Notes: a model not told the origin generated them from the letters alone. A DNA stretch of 64,000 bases from Kistimonas scapharcae (GCF_039540975.1 NZ_BAABFL010000477.1:8515-72514), one strand, 5' to 3'; positions 7,696 to 15,897 are shown, counted from the first letter of the stretch. A program made the numbers and translations.

Positions 7696-8160
7696 TTACG
7701 ATTGCTTCTCTGCATTACCAGTCAGTTTTTGATACACACCAAGGCCGATCACCACAAGAATTGCAGCGATCAGCAAGAAAGCCGGATACCTTAAATCACT
7801 GATATTTTTTTTCCCGGCATCAAAAATAAATACCAGGGCTTCCAGACTTACAGCGATAGCAATGATGGCGAGGAACTTTAATAAGGTATCTCTCTGTTTC
7901 GCGGGTGATTTCGCGCCACGGGCGCAAAGAACCTCTTCCTCCATCAAAAATCTGGAAACATCAAAAACTGCCATGGCAATAACAATCAAACCGATTGCAT
8001 TCAGGAGAGCCTTTACCAGCAGGGTTTCTCCGTAAACGGATAACCAAATATCCAATAAGGCAACAATGATCATTGCGAGACTGATTGTAGCCAGACATAA
8101 GCTTATCAGACTATAAAAAACACGCCCCATCAGGTCCGTGATATCTTTTATGCCACTCAT
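7696..8160 (-). CDS. Four-helix membrane protein, unknown
   Basis: I start it at the ATG at 8160 (MSGIKDITDLMG), preceded by CGGGGTG; a longer frame to 8250 exists. The 154 residues contain four hydrophobic segments: about residues 11-36, 45-66, 93-113 and 125-145. A charged loop after the second carries EEEVLCARGAKSPAKQRD. It is an inner-membrane protein of unrecognised family. It lies between the two terminase-gene repeats on the opposite strand and is AT-richer than the phage genes, so it is an accessory insertion. Phage morons of this kind can alter infection by other phages, but nothing here proves that. Confidence 0.7.
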   Translation of the reverse strand: MSGIKDITDLMGRVFYSLISLCLATISLAMIIVALLDIWLSVYGETLLVKALLNAIGLIVIAMAVFDVSRFLMEEEVLCARGAKSPAKQRDTLLKFLAIIAIAVSLEALVFIFDAGKKNISDLRYPAFLLIAAILVVIGLGVYQKLTGNAEKQS

Positions 8161-8347
8161 ATTCACCCCGATACCCTTATTTGCTGCTAACAGGGACCGG
8201 ACGCAACCTGAACGCTCCGCTAGTCCCACACCATGACTCATGCGGAGCAAGATGGACGTTGGTTTAAATCATTTTGTAGGCATATTTCTGCCCACCCCGG
8301 CCAAACAACGCTCCTGAAGTATTTGTGCAGTCATGATTTTGTCAAGA

Positions 8348-8373
8348 CTGTCAGCGTTGACAGCGGCTGACAG
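8348..8373. repeat. Inverted repeat beside the terminase-fragment junction
   Basis: CTGTCAGC (8348-8355) and GCTGACAG (8366-8373) form 8-bp arms around a 10-base centre. It lies less than 20 bp left of where homology to the terminase gene begins, so it may mark the recombination or insertion site. Its nature is unknown. Confidence 0.5.
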
Positions 8374-8390
8374 GGTGTCGATAAGGCGAG

Positions 8391-8745
8391 CGGTGCATAT
8401 CGAGGACGCGGCATCGAGCCAGAGCCTGATCCAGGAACTCCGCAAGAACAGCGGGGTGGCCATCGTGCCGAAGAAAGTGGAACGGAACAAGGTGGCCCGG
8501 GTCTCGTCGATCACGGACATCATAGAAGCAGGCCGGGTCTGGCTCCCGGCCACCGCTTCCTGGCTAGACGAGTTCATCGCCGAATGCCTGGCCTTCCCAG
8601 CGAGCACCCATGACGATCAGGTCGACGCTTTCTATATCCTCGTCGACGCACTCTCGCGCATTCACATGAGTCCCGCCGACTTCGACATCCCGATCAACCT
8701 GCGGGGTTCCCTGCACCGCACCGGCACCTCGGCCCTCGACGACCT
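8391..8745 (+). pseudogene. Terminase large subunit fragment (diverged partial copy)
   Basis: The frame reads AVHIEDAASSQSLIQELRKN and on through HDDQVDAFYILVDAL, matching residues about 424-541 of the intact large terminase. It lacks the ATPase domain and the true C-terminus, ending abruptly at the junction near 8745. Differences from copy 1 are mainly synonymous, so this piece evolved in a functional terminase gene of a related phage before landing here. It is very unlikely to be functional. Confidence 0.9.
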
Positions 8746-8908
8746 TGTCCATGCACCAGAAAGACGCATAGGGTTTGCCGTCCTTCCGGTAGTGAATGTG
8801 GTCCGGTTCCCCCAGCAGCTTATCGACCAGCCGCTCGGTCCAGTACGGCCTGATGAGAATCCTTGACCGGAGGATCATTTCTTTTTCTTCGGTGATGATA
8901 TTTCTCAT
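8746..8908 (-). pseudogene. Truncated small phage gene fused to the terminase fragment
   Basis: Reading leftward from the ATG at 8908 gives MRNIITEEKEMILRSRILI and a normal-looking sequence up to about residue 54 (SFWCMDK). From there the frame enters antisense terminase sequence and continues without meaning to 8564. The first 54 residues look like the N-terminal part of a real small phage protein (KDGKPYASFW). The junction at about 8745 therefore marks a recombination breakpoint. Confidence 0.6.
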
Positions 8909-9000
8909 GGATTGTCACTTCTTGTTCTGTCTTCGGGGTCAGCGCCGGGTGTCGACGTTTCGCCAGCGCGCTGTAGAAACGGCCAGGTTAACCTTATCAG

Positions 9001-9096
9001 ATGTGGGGTGCGCTTGTACTGATGCTGTTCGTGGTTACGCTGTCAGGTTCGCTTACAGCTTCTGTTCAGCAGGGCATTTTTCAGGGAGAGCAGTGA
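9001..9096 (+). CDS. Possible small membrane peptide (31 aa)
   Basis: The frame MWGALVLMLFVVTLSG then SLTASVQQGIFQGEQ gives one hydrophobic segment followed by a polar tail, like a signal peptide or a single-pass peptide. The start lacks a strong ribosome site. It may be the remnant of a secreted or lysis-type protein left at the edge of the rearranged segment. Confidence 0.3.
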   Translation: MWGALVLMLFVVTLSGSLTASVQQGIFQGEQ

Positions 9097-9112
9097 TTTT
9101 TTGAATTTGATA

Positions 9113-9173
9113 GGCAGGGCATTACTCTTGAATTGATATTTCAAATGTAATCAAGATTCAAGACCCTGCCCCG
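9113..9173. repeat. Imperfect inverted repeat (MITE-like)
   Basis: GGCAGGG...CTTGAATTGAT on the left pairs with ATCAAGATTCAAG...CCCTGCC on the right. A related half-sequence (ATCAAGAATCAAGAGCC) occurs near 14755-14778, inside the same island. The form suggests a small dispersed repeat or a hairpin terminator. Confidence 0.5.
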
Positions 9174-9291
9174 TTTACGGACGGATGTGGAAAGTTAGAA
9201 TTACTGCCCAATATGTCAGAGATACCAATACATATTAACAGGAGAATATCCCCCTAAATACTTGATTAAGATGTTTTTAGGAGAAAATAAG

Positions 9292-10671
9292 ATGCCTACT
9301 ACCTCAGGAACACATCAGGACAGTCAACATTTTACCCTCCTGCGAAAAAGTCTGTCCGCTCCTGAACTTACAAAGCACAAAAGCAAGACAGCGTCATTTG
9401 CGGTTGAGAAAACAATTCAAAGTGACCAAAAACGAAATTTGGAAAATAGTAAAACACATAGTAAAAGTCTCACTACCTTTCAAATAAAAACACACAGCCC
9501 TGACCAGATACCATATGACCTGAATTCAGGTGACAAAAAAAATATGACGGAGAATACAAAAGAATTTCACACGCACGATTTAATAGTACACAAGACCACA
9601 GCGGAACAGTTCACAGACTGGGACAAAGAAAAGCAGTCACTTGGTGTCAGAGCATTATTCGAGACAGCATCATCAACCGTGTTTATCTACAGCAAAGAAT
9701 CAGACTGTGATAAAGTTGAAAACTTATTTAAAGATACTACATCTCGTCATGCTGGCATTCTTCTATTCGGGTGCGTAGAAACAGGAAAGGAAGTTAGCTA
9801 CAAGTTAATTTCAAATGATCAAGAGGTGATGCATATTCTATCCAATTACAATGAAAACCTATTCAAACAAACAGAAGAAGATCAGCAAATGCCGATGATT
9901 CTTGATAATACCTACGCAGTTACTGTAAGTCCAGATGTAATAATGCGATATACTACATCATCCAGAGTCGCTAGACTGCCTCATATAGAAACGGTTTTAC
10001 AAAATAGTCGCTGGAGAAAGGACCCTGAGCTTTTAACGTCAACACTGAGTCAAAGCAGGGCTAATCCTGATATTGTACTACGTGGGGTTATTCAGGATGA
10101 CGATAGACTGGTATCACCCGGTTATTTTTATTGTGACGCACATAATGCAATAACCCAGCAGTTAATCAATTTTCAGAGAACCAGACCATCAAACCCACTA
10201 AAACTGTCATTCCCGGCAATGGAAGGTAGAGGGGGGGTATTTTCTATTGGAGGCGTACCTTTTCACCAATACAATTCAAGGTCTTATAATGACTATTTAT
10301 GCGCACATCTTGGCATTTTTATAAATACAGAAGAAGCCTTTCGCCCGGTATTAAAAGTTCCTGAAGGAGTCTCTGTTGTAGAGCTTACGCCTCAGAAACA
10401 CCATAGTATGGTACCAGCTATAAAGTCTCGGCAGGAGCAGCCTATACCTGATTATATTCAGGTCTTGATGATGACTCTGGTTCAATACATTATTTCCAGT
10501 CTGGAATATCAGCGCGCCCTGCCAAGATGTGAAAGAATTCCTAAACCGTCATGTGATGCGAACACTGAAAAGTCAACTGATATTGATATTGAAAATGCAA
10601 TTACGAGAATCAGTGGCAAGACCTTCCTAAAATGTCCAACAGCTACTGGTACGTATTCTGGCACAACTTGA
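9292..10671 (+). CDS. Hypothetical protein, possibly 3'-truncated (459 aa)
   Basis: The start is set at the ATG at 9292 (MPTTSGTHQDSQH), with TAGGAG upstream; an earlier ATG exists at 9262. The protein is polar, Ser/Thr/Lys-rich in its first 110 residues, then mixed alpha/beta, with no signal peptide or membrane segment. The style resembles secreted effector-like proteins of animal-associated bacteria, but no domain is recognised. The last six or so codons lie in a sequence that is repeated just downstream, and the stop falls in the inverted repeat at 10667-10729. The natural C-terminus was therefore probably lost. AT-rich and clearly foreign to the phage. Confidence 0.6.
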   Translation: MPTTSGTHQDSQHFTLLRKSLSAPELTKHKSKTASFAVEKTIQSDQKRNLENSKTHSKSLTTFQIKTHSPDQIPYDLNSGDKKNMTENTKEFHTHDLIVHKTTAEQFTDWDKEKQSLGVRALFETASSTVFIYSKESDCDKVENLFKDTTSRHAGILLFGCVETGKEVSYKLISNDQEVMHILSNYNENLFKQTEEDQQMPMILDNTYAVTVSPDVIMRYTTSSRVARLPHIETVLQNSRWRKDPELLTSTLSQSRANPDIVLRGVIQDDDRLVSPGYFYCDAHNAITQQLINFQRTRPSNPLKLSFPAMEGRGGVFSIGGVPFHQYNSRSYNDYLCAHLGIFINTEEAFRPVLKVPEGVSVVELTPQKHHSMVPAIKSRQEQPIPDYIQVLMMTLVQYIISSLEYQRALPRCERIPKPSCDANTEKSTDIDIENAITRISGKTFLKCPTATGTYSGTT

Positions 10672-10729
10672 ACACCTATTCTGGTAACTCTTGAACACTT
10701 TTGCCGTTTTTCCAGAATCGGTGTTCAAG
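10667..10729. repeat. 18-bp inverted repeat, possible insertion-sequence end remnant
   Basis: CTTGAACACCTATTCTGG (10667-10684) and CCAGAATCGGTGTTCAAG (10712-10729) match as inverted copies at 17 of 18 positions. Shorter direct copies of TTCTGG...CTTGAACAC lie next to them (from 10655). Multiple short terminal repeats of this kind occur at ends of some insertion sequences. No transposase follows. Confidence 0.6.
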
Positions 10730-10918
10730 TAAACCAGAATATGCAACCGGTTGGATTCAAGCTTCCGGATTAGCCCTGAGAACAGAATTTTGCTTTGATG
10801 GGCAGTGGATTTGATGGACAGGTCTTCCCTGGTAAATCTCGATTTCAGATATTACCAAGGTTCAGAACAGGAATGCGACCTGTGTTGTTTTCCTACCGTC
10901 AGGCTTAACGGCTATCGG

Positions 10919-11131
10919 TTACACCATACCGGATACCGGCCTGACAACATCATTATTCAATGTAAGGGTGACAGTTTCTTTATCCTGAATGACTGAGATA
11001 TCGTGGTCATGGTCAAACTGGTTTTCGTATTTCGTTGTCACTTCGAAAAACAACGCCATGACCCCGTTATCGTTGAAGACGGGATGCGTCACAGGAATTT
11101 GTACGTACCCCATCTGGACCAGCAAGTCCAC
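10919..11131 (-). CDS. Possible small hypothetical protein (70 aa, GTG start)
   Basis: A 70-residue frame beginning with GTG (MDLLVQMGYVQIPV). The C-terminal half reads as ordinary protein (DISVIQDKETVTLTLNNDVV). No good ribosome site and no recognised family, so it may be the tail of a decayed gene. It lies in the AT-richer part of the island. Confidence 0.35.
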   Translation of the reverse strand: MDLLVQMGYVQIPVTHPVFNDNGVMALFFEVTTKYENQFDHDHDISVIQDKETVTLTLNNDVVRPVSGMV

Positions 11132-11159
11132 CAGGTTAAGTACCCAGACCTAAGTTTTC

Positions 11160-11303
11160 TCAGCGCCCAAGCCCACGCCCTGCGAGCTGTAGGCGATAAA
11201 ATATGAGGATATTTATGGCTGGGTACTTATCGCAATACGCACTGAAGCCATATCGCTCGTAGGTATCGCTCAGTGAACTGTTTATCTGTAGATCAAGTGC
11301 CAT
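11160..11303 (-). CDS. Possible small hypothetical protein (47 aa)
   Basis: An ATG at 11303 after GGTGG opens a 47-residue frame (MALDLQINSSLSDTYERYG) ending in a hydrophobic then basic tail. It follows the zinc-ribbon gene in the same direction by 23 bp. Function unknown; possibly a remnant. Confidence 0.35.
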   Translation of the reverse strand: MALDLQINSSLSDTYERYGFSAYCDKYPAINILIFYRLQLAGRGLGR

Positions 11304-11325
11304 AAAGCCACCACGGTTAACATGA

Positions 11326-11643
11326 TCAATGGGTGGTGCGAACCTGGTTATCCCAGACGGTGCCTTCCCAGTTTGAGATAAAGCCATTTTCCGCACAGCT
11401 ATCACAAGCCCAAACCAAAACCCCGGCAGGGTTTAACCAGCCATCGATACAACCGGAACACCGGGACATGGTGTTACGGGAATGGCATTTTACATCCGTA
11501 TTGATAAGAGGCAGGGAGAGTTCCCGGCTAAGCTCGGCGACGATACTGGTGATGAACACCGACATCAAACGCGCAGGCTCAGGCAATGCCTGAATGTGGG
11601 CCGGGTCTTCCGGTATATGGCGTAAGTCGGTCACGTAACTCAT
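11326..11643 (-). CDS. Zinc-ribbon hypothetical protein (105 aa)
   Basis: Start at the ATG at 11643 (MSYVTDLRHIPED), after GGGAGAG. The C-terminal part carries CSGCIDGW and, about 20 residues later, CDSCAENGFISNWEGT: a two-CxxC zinc ribbon with the Trp-Gly-Thr-x-Trp-Asp ending. I recall small proteins with this signature near mobile elements in gammaproteobacteria, which I cannot verify here. Probably a metal-binding accessory protein of a past mobile element. Confidence 0.6.
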   Translation of the reverse strand: MSYVTDLRHIPEDPAHIQALPEPARLMSVFITSIVAELSRELSLPLINTDVKCHSRNTMSRCSGCIDGWLNPAGVLVWACDSCAENGFISNWEGTVWDNQVRTTH

Positions 11644-11811
11644 AGCACTCTCTCCCTGAGCATTTTGCACTTAATGTAGCTCAGGGTGGTAAGAGTTACC
11701 ATTACGCACCACCGGCAACCTGTAACGCTCACAATGCCTGGGGATACGTTTGAATGGGCATGCAAGGCCAGAATTATCAATCTGAAGTGAGATTATGCAT
11801 AGCCCCAACAT

Positions 11812-12165
11812 TCAAGACCTGGCACCTTTTTCCTCGCCTTTGGATTTTAGATTTAGCTTTTTCCTACAATGATGCATGAATGCGCTTGTTTCAGATATAA
11901 ACCTCTTGCCATTTTCGCCAGCCCAAATGGCCGGATCGTTAAGCGTTACTTCCAATGATTTTTCAAAGGACGCCGATGCGTTCTGGTAATTGCCAAGATA
12001 ATATTCCCCCTCACCTTTCATGGAATAAGCGCTGGCCAACAAGAAATCACTAGGGTTCAGGCTTATTGCTTTTTGTGCATAACTGACACACCCGGAATAA
12101 TCCTGCCTCTTTCGGCACCGGTTTGCCGAACCATGAATCCATATCGCCCTGAGATTGTTAAGCAT
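11812..12165 (-). CDS. TPR-repeat protein (117 aa)
   Basis: The central 60 residues match two tetratricopeptide helix pairs: DYSGCVSYAQKAISLNPSD and YYLGNYQNASASFEKSLEV, with Asn-Pro and Asp-Pro turns at the expected places. TPRs mediate protein-protein contacts. The N-terminus (MLNNLRAIWIHGSANRC) is not a clear signal peptide. A possible degenerate integron-type core site (GTTAAAC) lies a few bases before its ATG. Small, single-gene, AT-rich: a cassette-like accessory gene. Confidence 0.65.
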   Translation of the reverse strand: MLNNLRAIWIHGSANRCRKRQDYSGCVSYAQKAISLNPSDFLLASAYSMKGEGEYYLGNYQNASASFEKSLEVTLNDPAIWAGENGKRFISETSAFMHHCRKKLNLKSKGEEKGARS

Positions 12166-12256
12166 ATGTTTAACCCGATAATAATCAGCGGAGAACGCTT
12201 GCTGCGTTTATTGCGTTACTACGAAACATCACACCATGCAAATAAGGAGATGACAG

Positions 12257-12406
12257 ATTGAATTAACAAAGTTGCAGCTTGCGATCATTTTAAACGTCGA
12301 TGACAGAGACTGCCAAAAAAACAAGCATCGTCTCATAAGCGAAAACCAGTTCACCCAAACAGAGTTCATCAGGCAGGGTAAGTGGCTAGTCATACTGGAG
12401 ATTTAA
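12257..12406 (+). pseudogene. Possible 49-aa ORF with an ATT in the start position
   Basis: After AAGGAG (12244-12249) at ideal spacing stands ATT, followed by an open frame ELTKLQLAIILNVDDRDCQK...GKWLVILEI that looks like genuine protein. An in-frame stop lies just upstream and the only other start is a TTG at 12272. Either this is a rare ATT start, a start-codon mutation, or a sequence error. The rest of 12166-12413 shows nothing else. Confidence 0.35.
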
Positions 12407-12413
12407 GCCCGCT

Positions 12414-12998
12414 TTAATATTCGATGCCTGATATAGGCTCCAACTCCTTTAGCAGGCAGTGAACCTCATAATGTGAATTATACTTGCTTTCTGAGCCTAC
12501 CCATTCGTAATCACTTTCAGAATTTAGCTTAATAACCTTGAGGCATTTATCGGTGATCTTATAAGAATTTTCACTTACCTCCTCCATGTGCATAATGACC
12601 TGATATATTTCTTCAAAACTCCAGTAATAAACGATTTTAGGAAATCCTTCTTTATTCCCTAAGTCATATACATCGAATAACGGATCAAACCACAACTCTA
12701 CGTCACTGGAAACAAAGTCACCAACTTTGTATGACGAATCCAATTTATTCAGGCTATAAAGCTTAATACCACAATCGACAACCCACGCGCCATCGCTTTT
12801 ATATATGATTTCACCCTGCATTTGATATTTTGCTTTATCTTGATGGCGCAAATACTTTTTCTTTTCACCCAGCCTTAGTGAAGATGGATGAAAGTAAATT
12901 GCGAATGGATCTATATCTTCAAACAATTCAAATCGATTATCGTATACTGCCCAGTCTTCAACCATAATAGTAAGACTGAGTATTTTGTCTGCGTCCAT
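12414..12998 (-). CDS. Hypothetical cytoplasmic protein (194 aa)
   Basis: A 194-residue acidic protein starting MDADKILSLTIMVEDW, rich in Tyr, Trp and Asp, with no signal peptide and a beta-rich pattern. Acidic, aromatic proteins of this size occur among immunity proteins, but no matching toxin gene is visible here, so this stays a guess. It stands alone with its own gaps on both sides, like the other cassette-type genes of the island. Confidence 0.65.
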   Translation of the reverse strand: MDADKILSLTIMVEDWAVYDNRFELFEDIDPFAIYFHPSSLRLGEKKKYLRHQDKAKYQMQGEIIYKSDGAWVVDCGIKLYSLNKLDSSYKVGDFVSSDVELWFDPLFDVYDLGNKEGFPKIVYYWSFEEIYQVIMHMEEVSENSYKITDKCLKVIKLNSESDYEWVGSESKYNSHYEVHCLLKELEPISGIEY

Positions 12999-13081
12999 AA
13001 TTTAGCTATTAGTCGTTTAACTTGAATGATGATCGTGGATCTTGAAATAAAAGGTTAATTTGCAATAGCTTACAAACTTGC

Positions 13082-14086
13082 TCAACCTTCCTCTGCAATC
13101 TCATACCCGAGGTTTTTAGCCTGTGCGATAAATTTTGCCAAATTTCCTTTGCCCCACTGGTTCGAAATAGCATACTGAGATTCATCCGGGAATGTGATGA
13201 CTTCTCCTTCTCCTAGAAAATGCCGTGTTAGCCCGTGACGTGAATAAGTGGCTTCGGCTTCGTCGAGTGTCACGAACAGACCGCTGCTTATTTTCTGAGG
13301 GAAAGCCACCAGCAATTCATCAATCGTGTTGGGTGAATGCTCTGAAAGCCATTGCTGTATGACAGCAAGTACCAGACGACGCTTGTTGAGCAAGGAGCCC
13401 ATAAACTGGTAACGGGTGTAATCTTTCGACGATTGTCGTGCGACTCTGCGCTCTTCCGACTGTTGCTTGATTTTAACCTGATAACTTTCTGCTTCAGGGA
13501 GCGGGATGATTTGCTGAACATCAATTAATATCTGGCCATCGTGCTTGTAGGGAATCATACGGACGCAACGGATATCCAGGCTGCGTTCATTCAGCCAGAT
13601 CACTGATGTCGTCAGCTCCTTGGAAAAGTTCGCAGACACCAGCACTATACGCACATCCATGCCAAATTGATCTTCCTGAGGCTCATCCCAGCCGAGAAAC
13701 TCAAGCAGTTTGGTTTTGGCATCCGCATCAGTCTCGTTATCCGAAAGATGCTGCTGGAAAATTTCAACAGCACGGGCAAAGGTCAATGTAGACACCATGG
13801 CAGCATACCGAAGCGCCTGTAGCTCCATATGCTCGCCTTTTTCCGTACGCTTGAGTTCTATCACCACCAGGTTAGCGCTGCGGTCAATAGCCAGTAGATC
13901 AATCCTGCGCAATGAATCTGACCACTCCGATAACTCCTCGGCAATTACAAGGCAATTAGGGGCAACGGTTTCGATCTGATGCTTCAGCGCAGACTGCAAG
14001 TGTTGTCGTTCCAGGATACCTTCATCGTTAAAGGTGGTTTTTTCAATTTTTTTGAGTGTAGAATTGTTGAAACTATAAACGGGCAT
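13082..14086 (-). CDS. PD-(D/E)XK nuclease-like protein (334 aa)
   Basis: The N-terminal 110 residues match the endonuclease-like fold of NucS/DUF91-type proteins. A conserved Glu appears in the first helix (LVIAEELSEWSDS). It is followed by RRIDLLAIDRSANLVVIELKR, where Asp and the E-x-K pair fit the catalytic D...ExK. A downstream helix follows (ELQALRYAAMVS). The C-terminal 200 residues are of unknown type and may bind DNA or a partner. Such proteins occur in defence islands and as stand-alone restriction-like enzymes. No methylase accompanies it. The catalytic assignment is from motif reading only; its target is unknown. Confidence 0.75.
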   Translation of the reverse strand: MPVYSFNNSTLKKIEKTTFNDEGILERQHLQSALKHQIETVAPNCLVIAEELSEWSDSLRRIDLLAIDRSANLVVIELKRTEKGEHMELQALRYAAMVSTLTFARAVEIFQQHLSDNETDADAKTKLLEFLGWDEPQEDQFGMDVRIVLVSANFSKELTTSVIWLNERSLDIRCVRMIPYKHDGQILIDVQQIIPLPEAESYQVKIKQQSEERRVARQSSKDYTRYQFMGSLLNKRRLVLAVIQQWLSEHSPNTIDELLVAFPQKISSGLFVTLDEAEATYSRHGLTRHFLGEGEVITFPDESQYAISNQWGKGNLAKFIAQAKNLGYEIAEEG

Positions 14087-14128
14087 ATTCAGACAAATCG
14101 TAAAGTTGTATTTAAAGAGGGGGCTTTC

Positions 14129-14731
14129 TTATTGATTTACACTTTGAACATCATAAGATCCAAGACGCACCCCTGTTTTCTTCATGTCGTTAATTTCTAA
14201 CATTGATAATTTTACCAGCAGTTTTTCAATATTTTTCTTCACTGCCCCTTCCGCCATTTTTCGATATCTTATTGCCCCGATAACTTCATCACTTAGCGTC
14301 ATGGCGCTTGATGATTTTATTTTTTCTCTAAGCAAAGCATGATTGCCTTGAGAGCTTTTTAGTTGATACTCTACTTCAATAGTAACTTCACTATCTAGCG
14401 CACCGATCAATTCAAAACTGATTAGGTCAGCTGATAATTGATAAGTTCCGAATTTCGAATAGAGATTTTGGTTTTGCAGACTTGCCACCAATGCGCTTCT
14501 GAAGTTGTCATTTGAAACAGTACCAAACTGATCCCAGCCTCCATTACTTTCATCTCCTCCGGAAACTGAGAAGACACTTATATCGCCTCCTAATGCGTGG
14601 TCAAAATAATCGTTACCACTGAAAATGTTTTCTTGCGGTGGGATAGACATGCTTTCAATTTTTGCACTTGAGACACAGCCTCCTAAAAATAAAAATGCAA
14701 TTATTAGAAAACCAGCTTGTATTTTTTTCAT
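14129..14731 (-). CDS. Lipoprotein (200 aa), unknown
   Basis: An N-terminal signal peptide MKKIQAGFLIIAFLFLGGC ends in the lipobox LGGC, so Cys19 should be lipidated and the protein membrane-anchored. The mature part is 180 residues, mixed, with repeated Val/Glu strands (SEVTIEVEYQLKS) and a helical C-terminus. The residue after Cys is Val, which does not signal inner-membrane retention, so the outer membrane is likely. It lies leftward between the nuclease-like gene and a 132-aa unknown gene. Confidence 0.7.
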   Translation of the reverse strand: MKKIQAGFLIIAFLFLGGCVSSAKIESMSIPPQENIFSGNDYFDHALGGDISVFSVSGGDESNGGWDQFGTVSNDNFRSALVASLQNQNLYSKFGTYQLSADLISFELIGALDSEVTIEVEYQLKSSQGNHALLREKIKSSSAMTLSDEVIGAIRYRKMAEGAVKKNIEKLLVKLSMLEINDMKKTGVRLGSYDVQSVNQ

Positions 14732-14831
14732 ATTAACTTCTTTTTGATTTGATCAAGAATCAAGAGCCGAACCCGCTTGTGTGTGCGACAGTCAAATTTA
14801 GTTAATAAATGTTCATGCTTTTGCACTGGCA

Positions 14832-15230
14832 TCACCTCATATTGAGTTTATCATTAGGCTTTTGCATAAAACCTACGCCATCCGGCGACCTTGTAATAGC
14901 AACACCGGGATTATTTCTTGCCCAAAAAACTGCTTCTTCAAAAGAATCAAAGTGAACTGATGATTCAGAATAGTTGTTATTATTAGCAAAGTTATTCTTA
15001 ATTGAAGGAATTGTTTGCTCTTCACTAAAAACCAACTTTCTTAAAGATGGTAATTTTTTAGCTTTTTCCCCTTTTTTTATAATTCTACCTAAGGTATTCC
15101 ATTCTTCAACTGTTTTATATCCATCTTCAATCAAATCATACTCCCAATCATCATTCCAGCTAGGAGAATCCCAGGGTGCAAAATCAGCAGACATACCTGC
15201 TGATCCAAAAGTATCTTCCCAATCACCCAT
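14832..15230 (-). CDS. Hypothetical protein (132 aa)
   Basis: A 132-residue protein starting MGDWEDTFGSAGM. Its first 45 residues are rich in Trp, Asp and Pro (WDSPSWNDDWEYDL), suggesting an exposed or disordered region. The rest is mixed, with FDSFEEAVFWARNN near the end. No family recognised. About 65 bp upstream of its start lies CGTTAGGT, the right-hand core of a probable integron attC site, so it looks like a mobile cassette gene. Confidence 0.6.
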   Translation of the reverse strand: MGDWEDTFGSAGMSADFAPWDSPSWNDDWEYDLIEDGYKTVEEWNTLGRIIKKGEKAKKLPSLRKLVFSEEQTIPSIKNNFANNNNYSESSVHFDSFEEAVFWARNNPGVAITRSPDGVGFMQKPNDKLNMR

Positions 15231-15293
15231 TTTTTACCTCACAAATCAATGATTGATTTTTCTTAAATGACATTTTTACAAACGTGTATGGTA

Positions 15294-15318
15294 AGCACCT
15301 AACGAGTCTGTTGAAAAT
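15294..15318 (-). repeat. Right half of a split attC-like site
   Basis: On the leftward strand the sequence ends in ACTCGTTAGGTGC. GTTAGGT fits the integron core GTTRRRY exactly. The matching left half, CCCTAACAATTGCGTC, lies at about 15871-15891 beyond an IS3 remnant. The two may be parts of one cassette site split by the insertion. Confidence 0.45.
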
Positions 15319-15405
15319 CTAAGAATGAATCCATATTACCTTCATTATTAATGAATGAAATCTGCTTCAGCTTTCTACAGATATATCGTTTGATGATTCC
15401 GTATT

Positions 15406-15813
15406 TTATTTATCCGCTAATGGTTTAGCAAGCATTGAAGGCTTTATGGTGCAGAAAGGTCTCCGCAGAGACCTGTCACCGATACTTACAAGAAATCGTT
15501 GCCACTTTTTTAGGAAATCGTTCTCCATGCGGAGTGCCTCATTTTCCCGTTCAAGTTGCTTCAGACGATCAGGTTCAGGTGGCTGTTCAGGTCGTTCAAT
15601 GGCTTTGAGATCGGCCGGTATCTTACGCTTATCTGCCACGAGCTTGCCCTCGAAGTATTCCTTGCGCCAACGGGACAACATAAAGGGATGGATGTCCAGT
15701 GATTGTGCAACATCCTTGATTAGCCTGTCGGGTTTGCAGGACATCAGTACAGCACCCACTTTAAATTCATTACTGTACTGACGTGTTTTCTTACCGGTCT
15801 TGTATGCGGGCAT
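15406..15813 (-). pseudogene. IS3-family transposase OrfA, truncated
   Basis: From the ATG at 15813 (MPAYKTGKKTRQYSNEFK) the protein has the helix-turn-helix of IS3 OrfA (KVGAVLMSCKPDRLIKDVAQSLDI, then SRWRKEYFEG). The leucine zipper ends at the typical ENDFLKKWQRFL. After that the sequence departs from the family, and no OrfB (DDE catalytic subunit) follows. The element cannot transpose. The upstream sequence TGAACTTCCCCCGTTTTAGTGG (near 15850-15871) looks like an IS3-type end. Confidence 0.75.
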
Positions 15814-15870
15814 GACAGCCTCCGTTTTAGTGATTTGGCTGTCCACTAAAACGGGGGAAGTTCAGTCCCT

Positions 15871-15891
15871 TCTTGACGCAATTGTTAGGGC
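15871..15891 (-). repeat. Left half of a split attC-like site
   Basis: Leftward, just after the stop of the restriction gene, the sequence reads GCCCTAACAATTGCGTCAAG, typical of the start of an attC (core plus left arm). It is cut off by the IS3-like end. See the other half at 15294-15318. Confidence 0.5.
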
Positions 15892-15897
15892 AATTTT

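Noticed and set aside
12990..13090. A further attC between the nuclease-like gene and the 194-aa gene
   Set aside because: A GTTAAAC core is present, but the inner arms do not pair, so the site is not supported.
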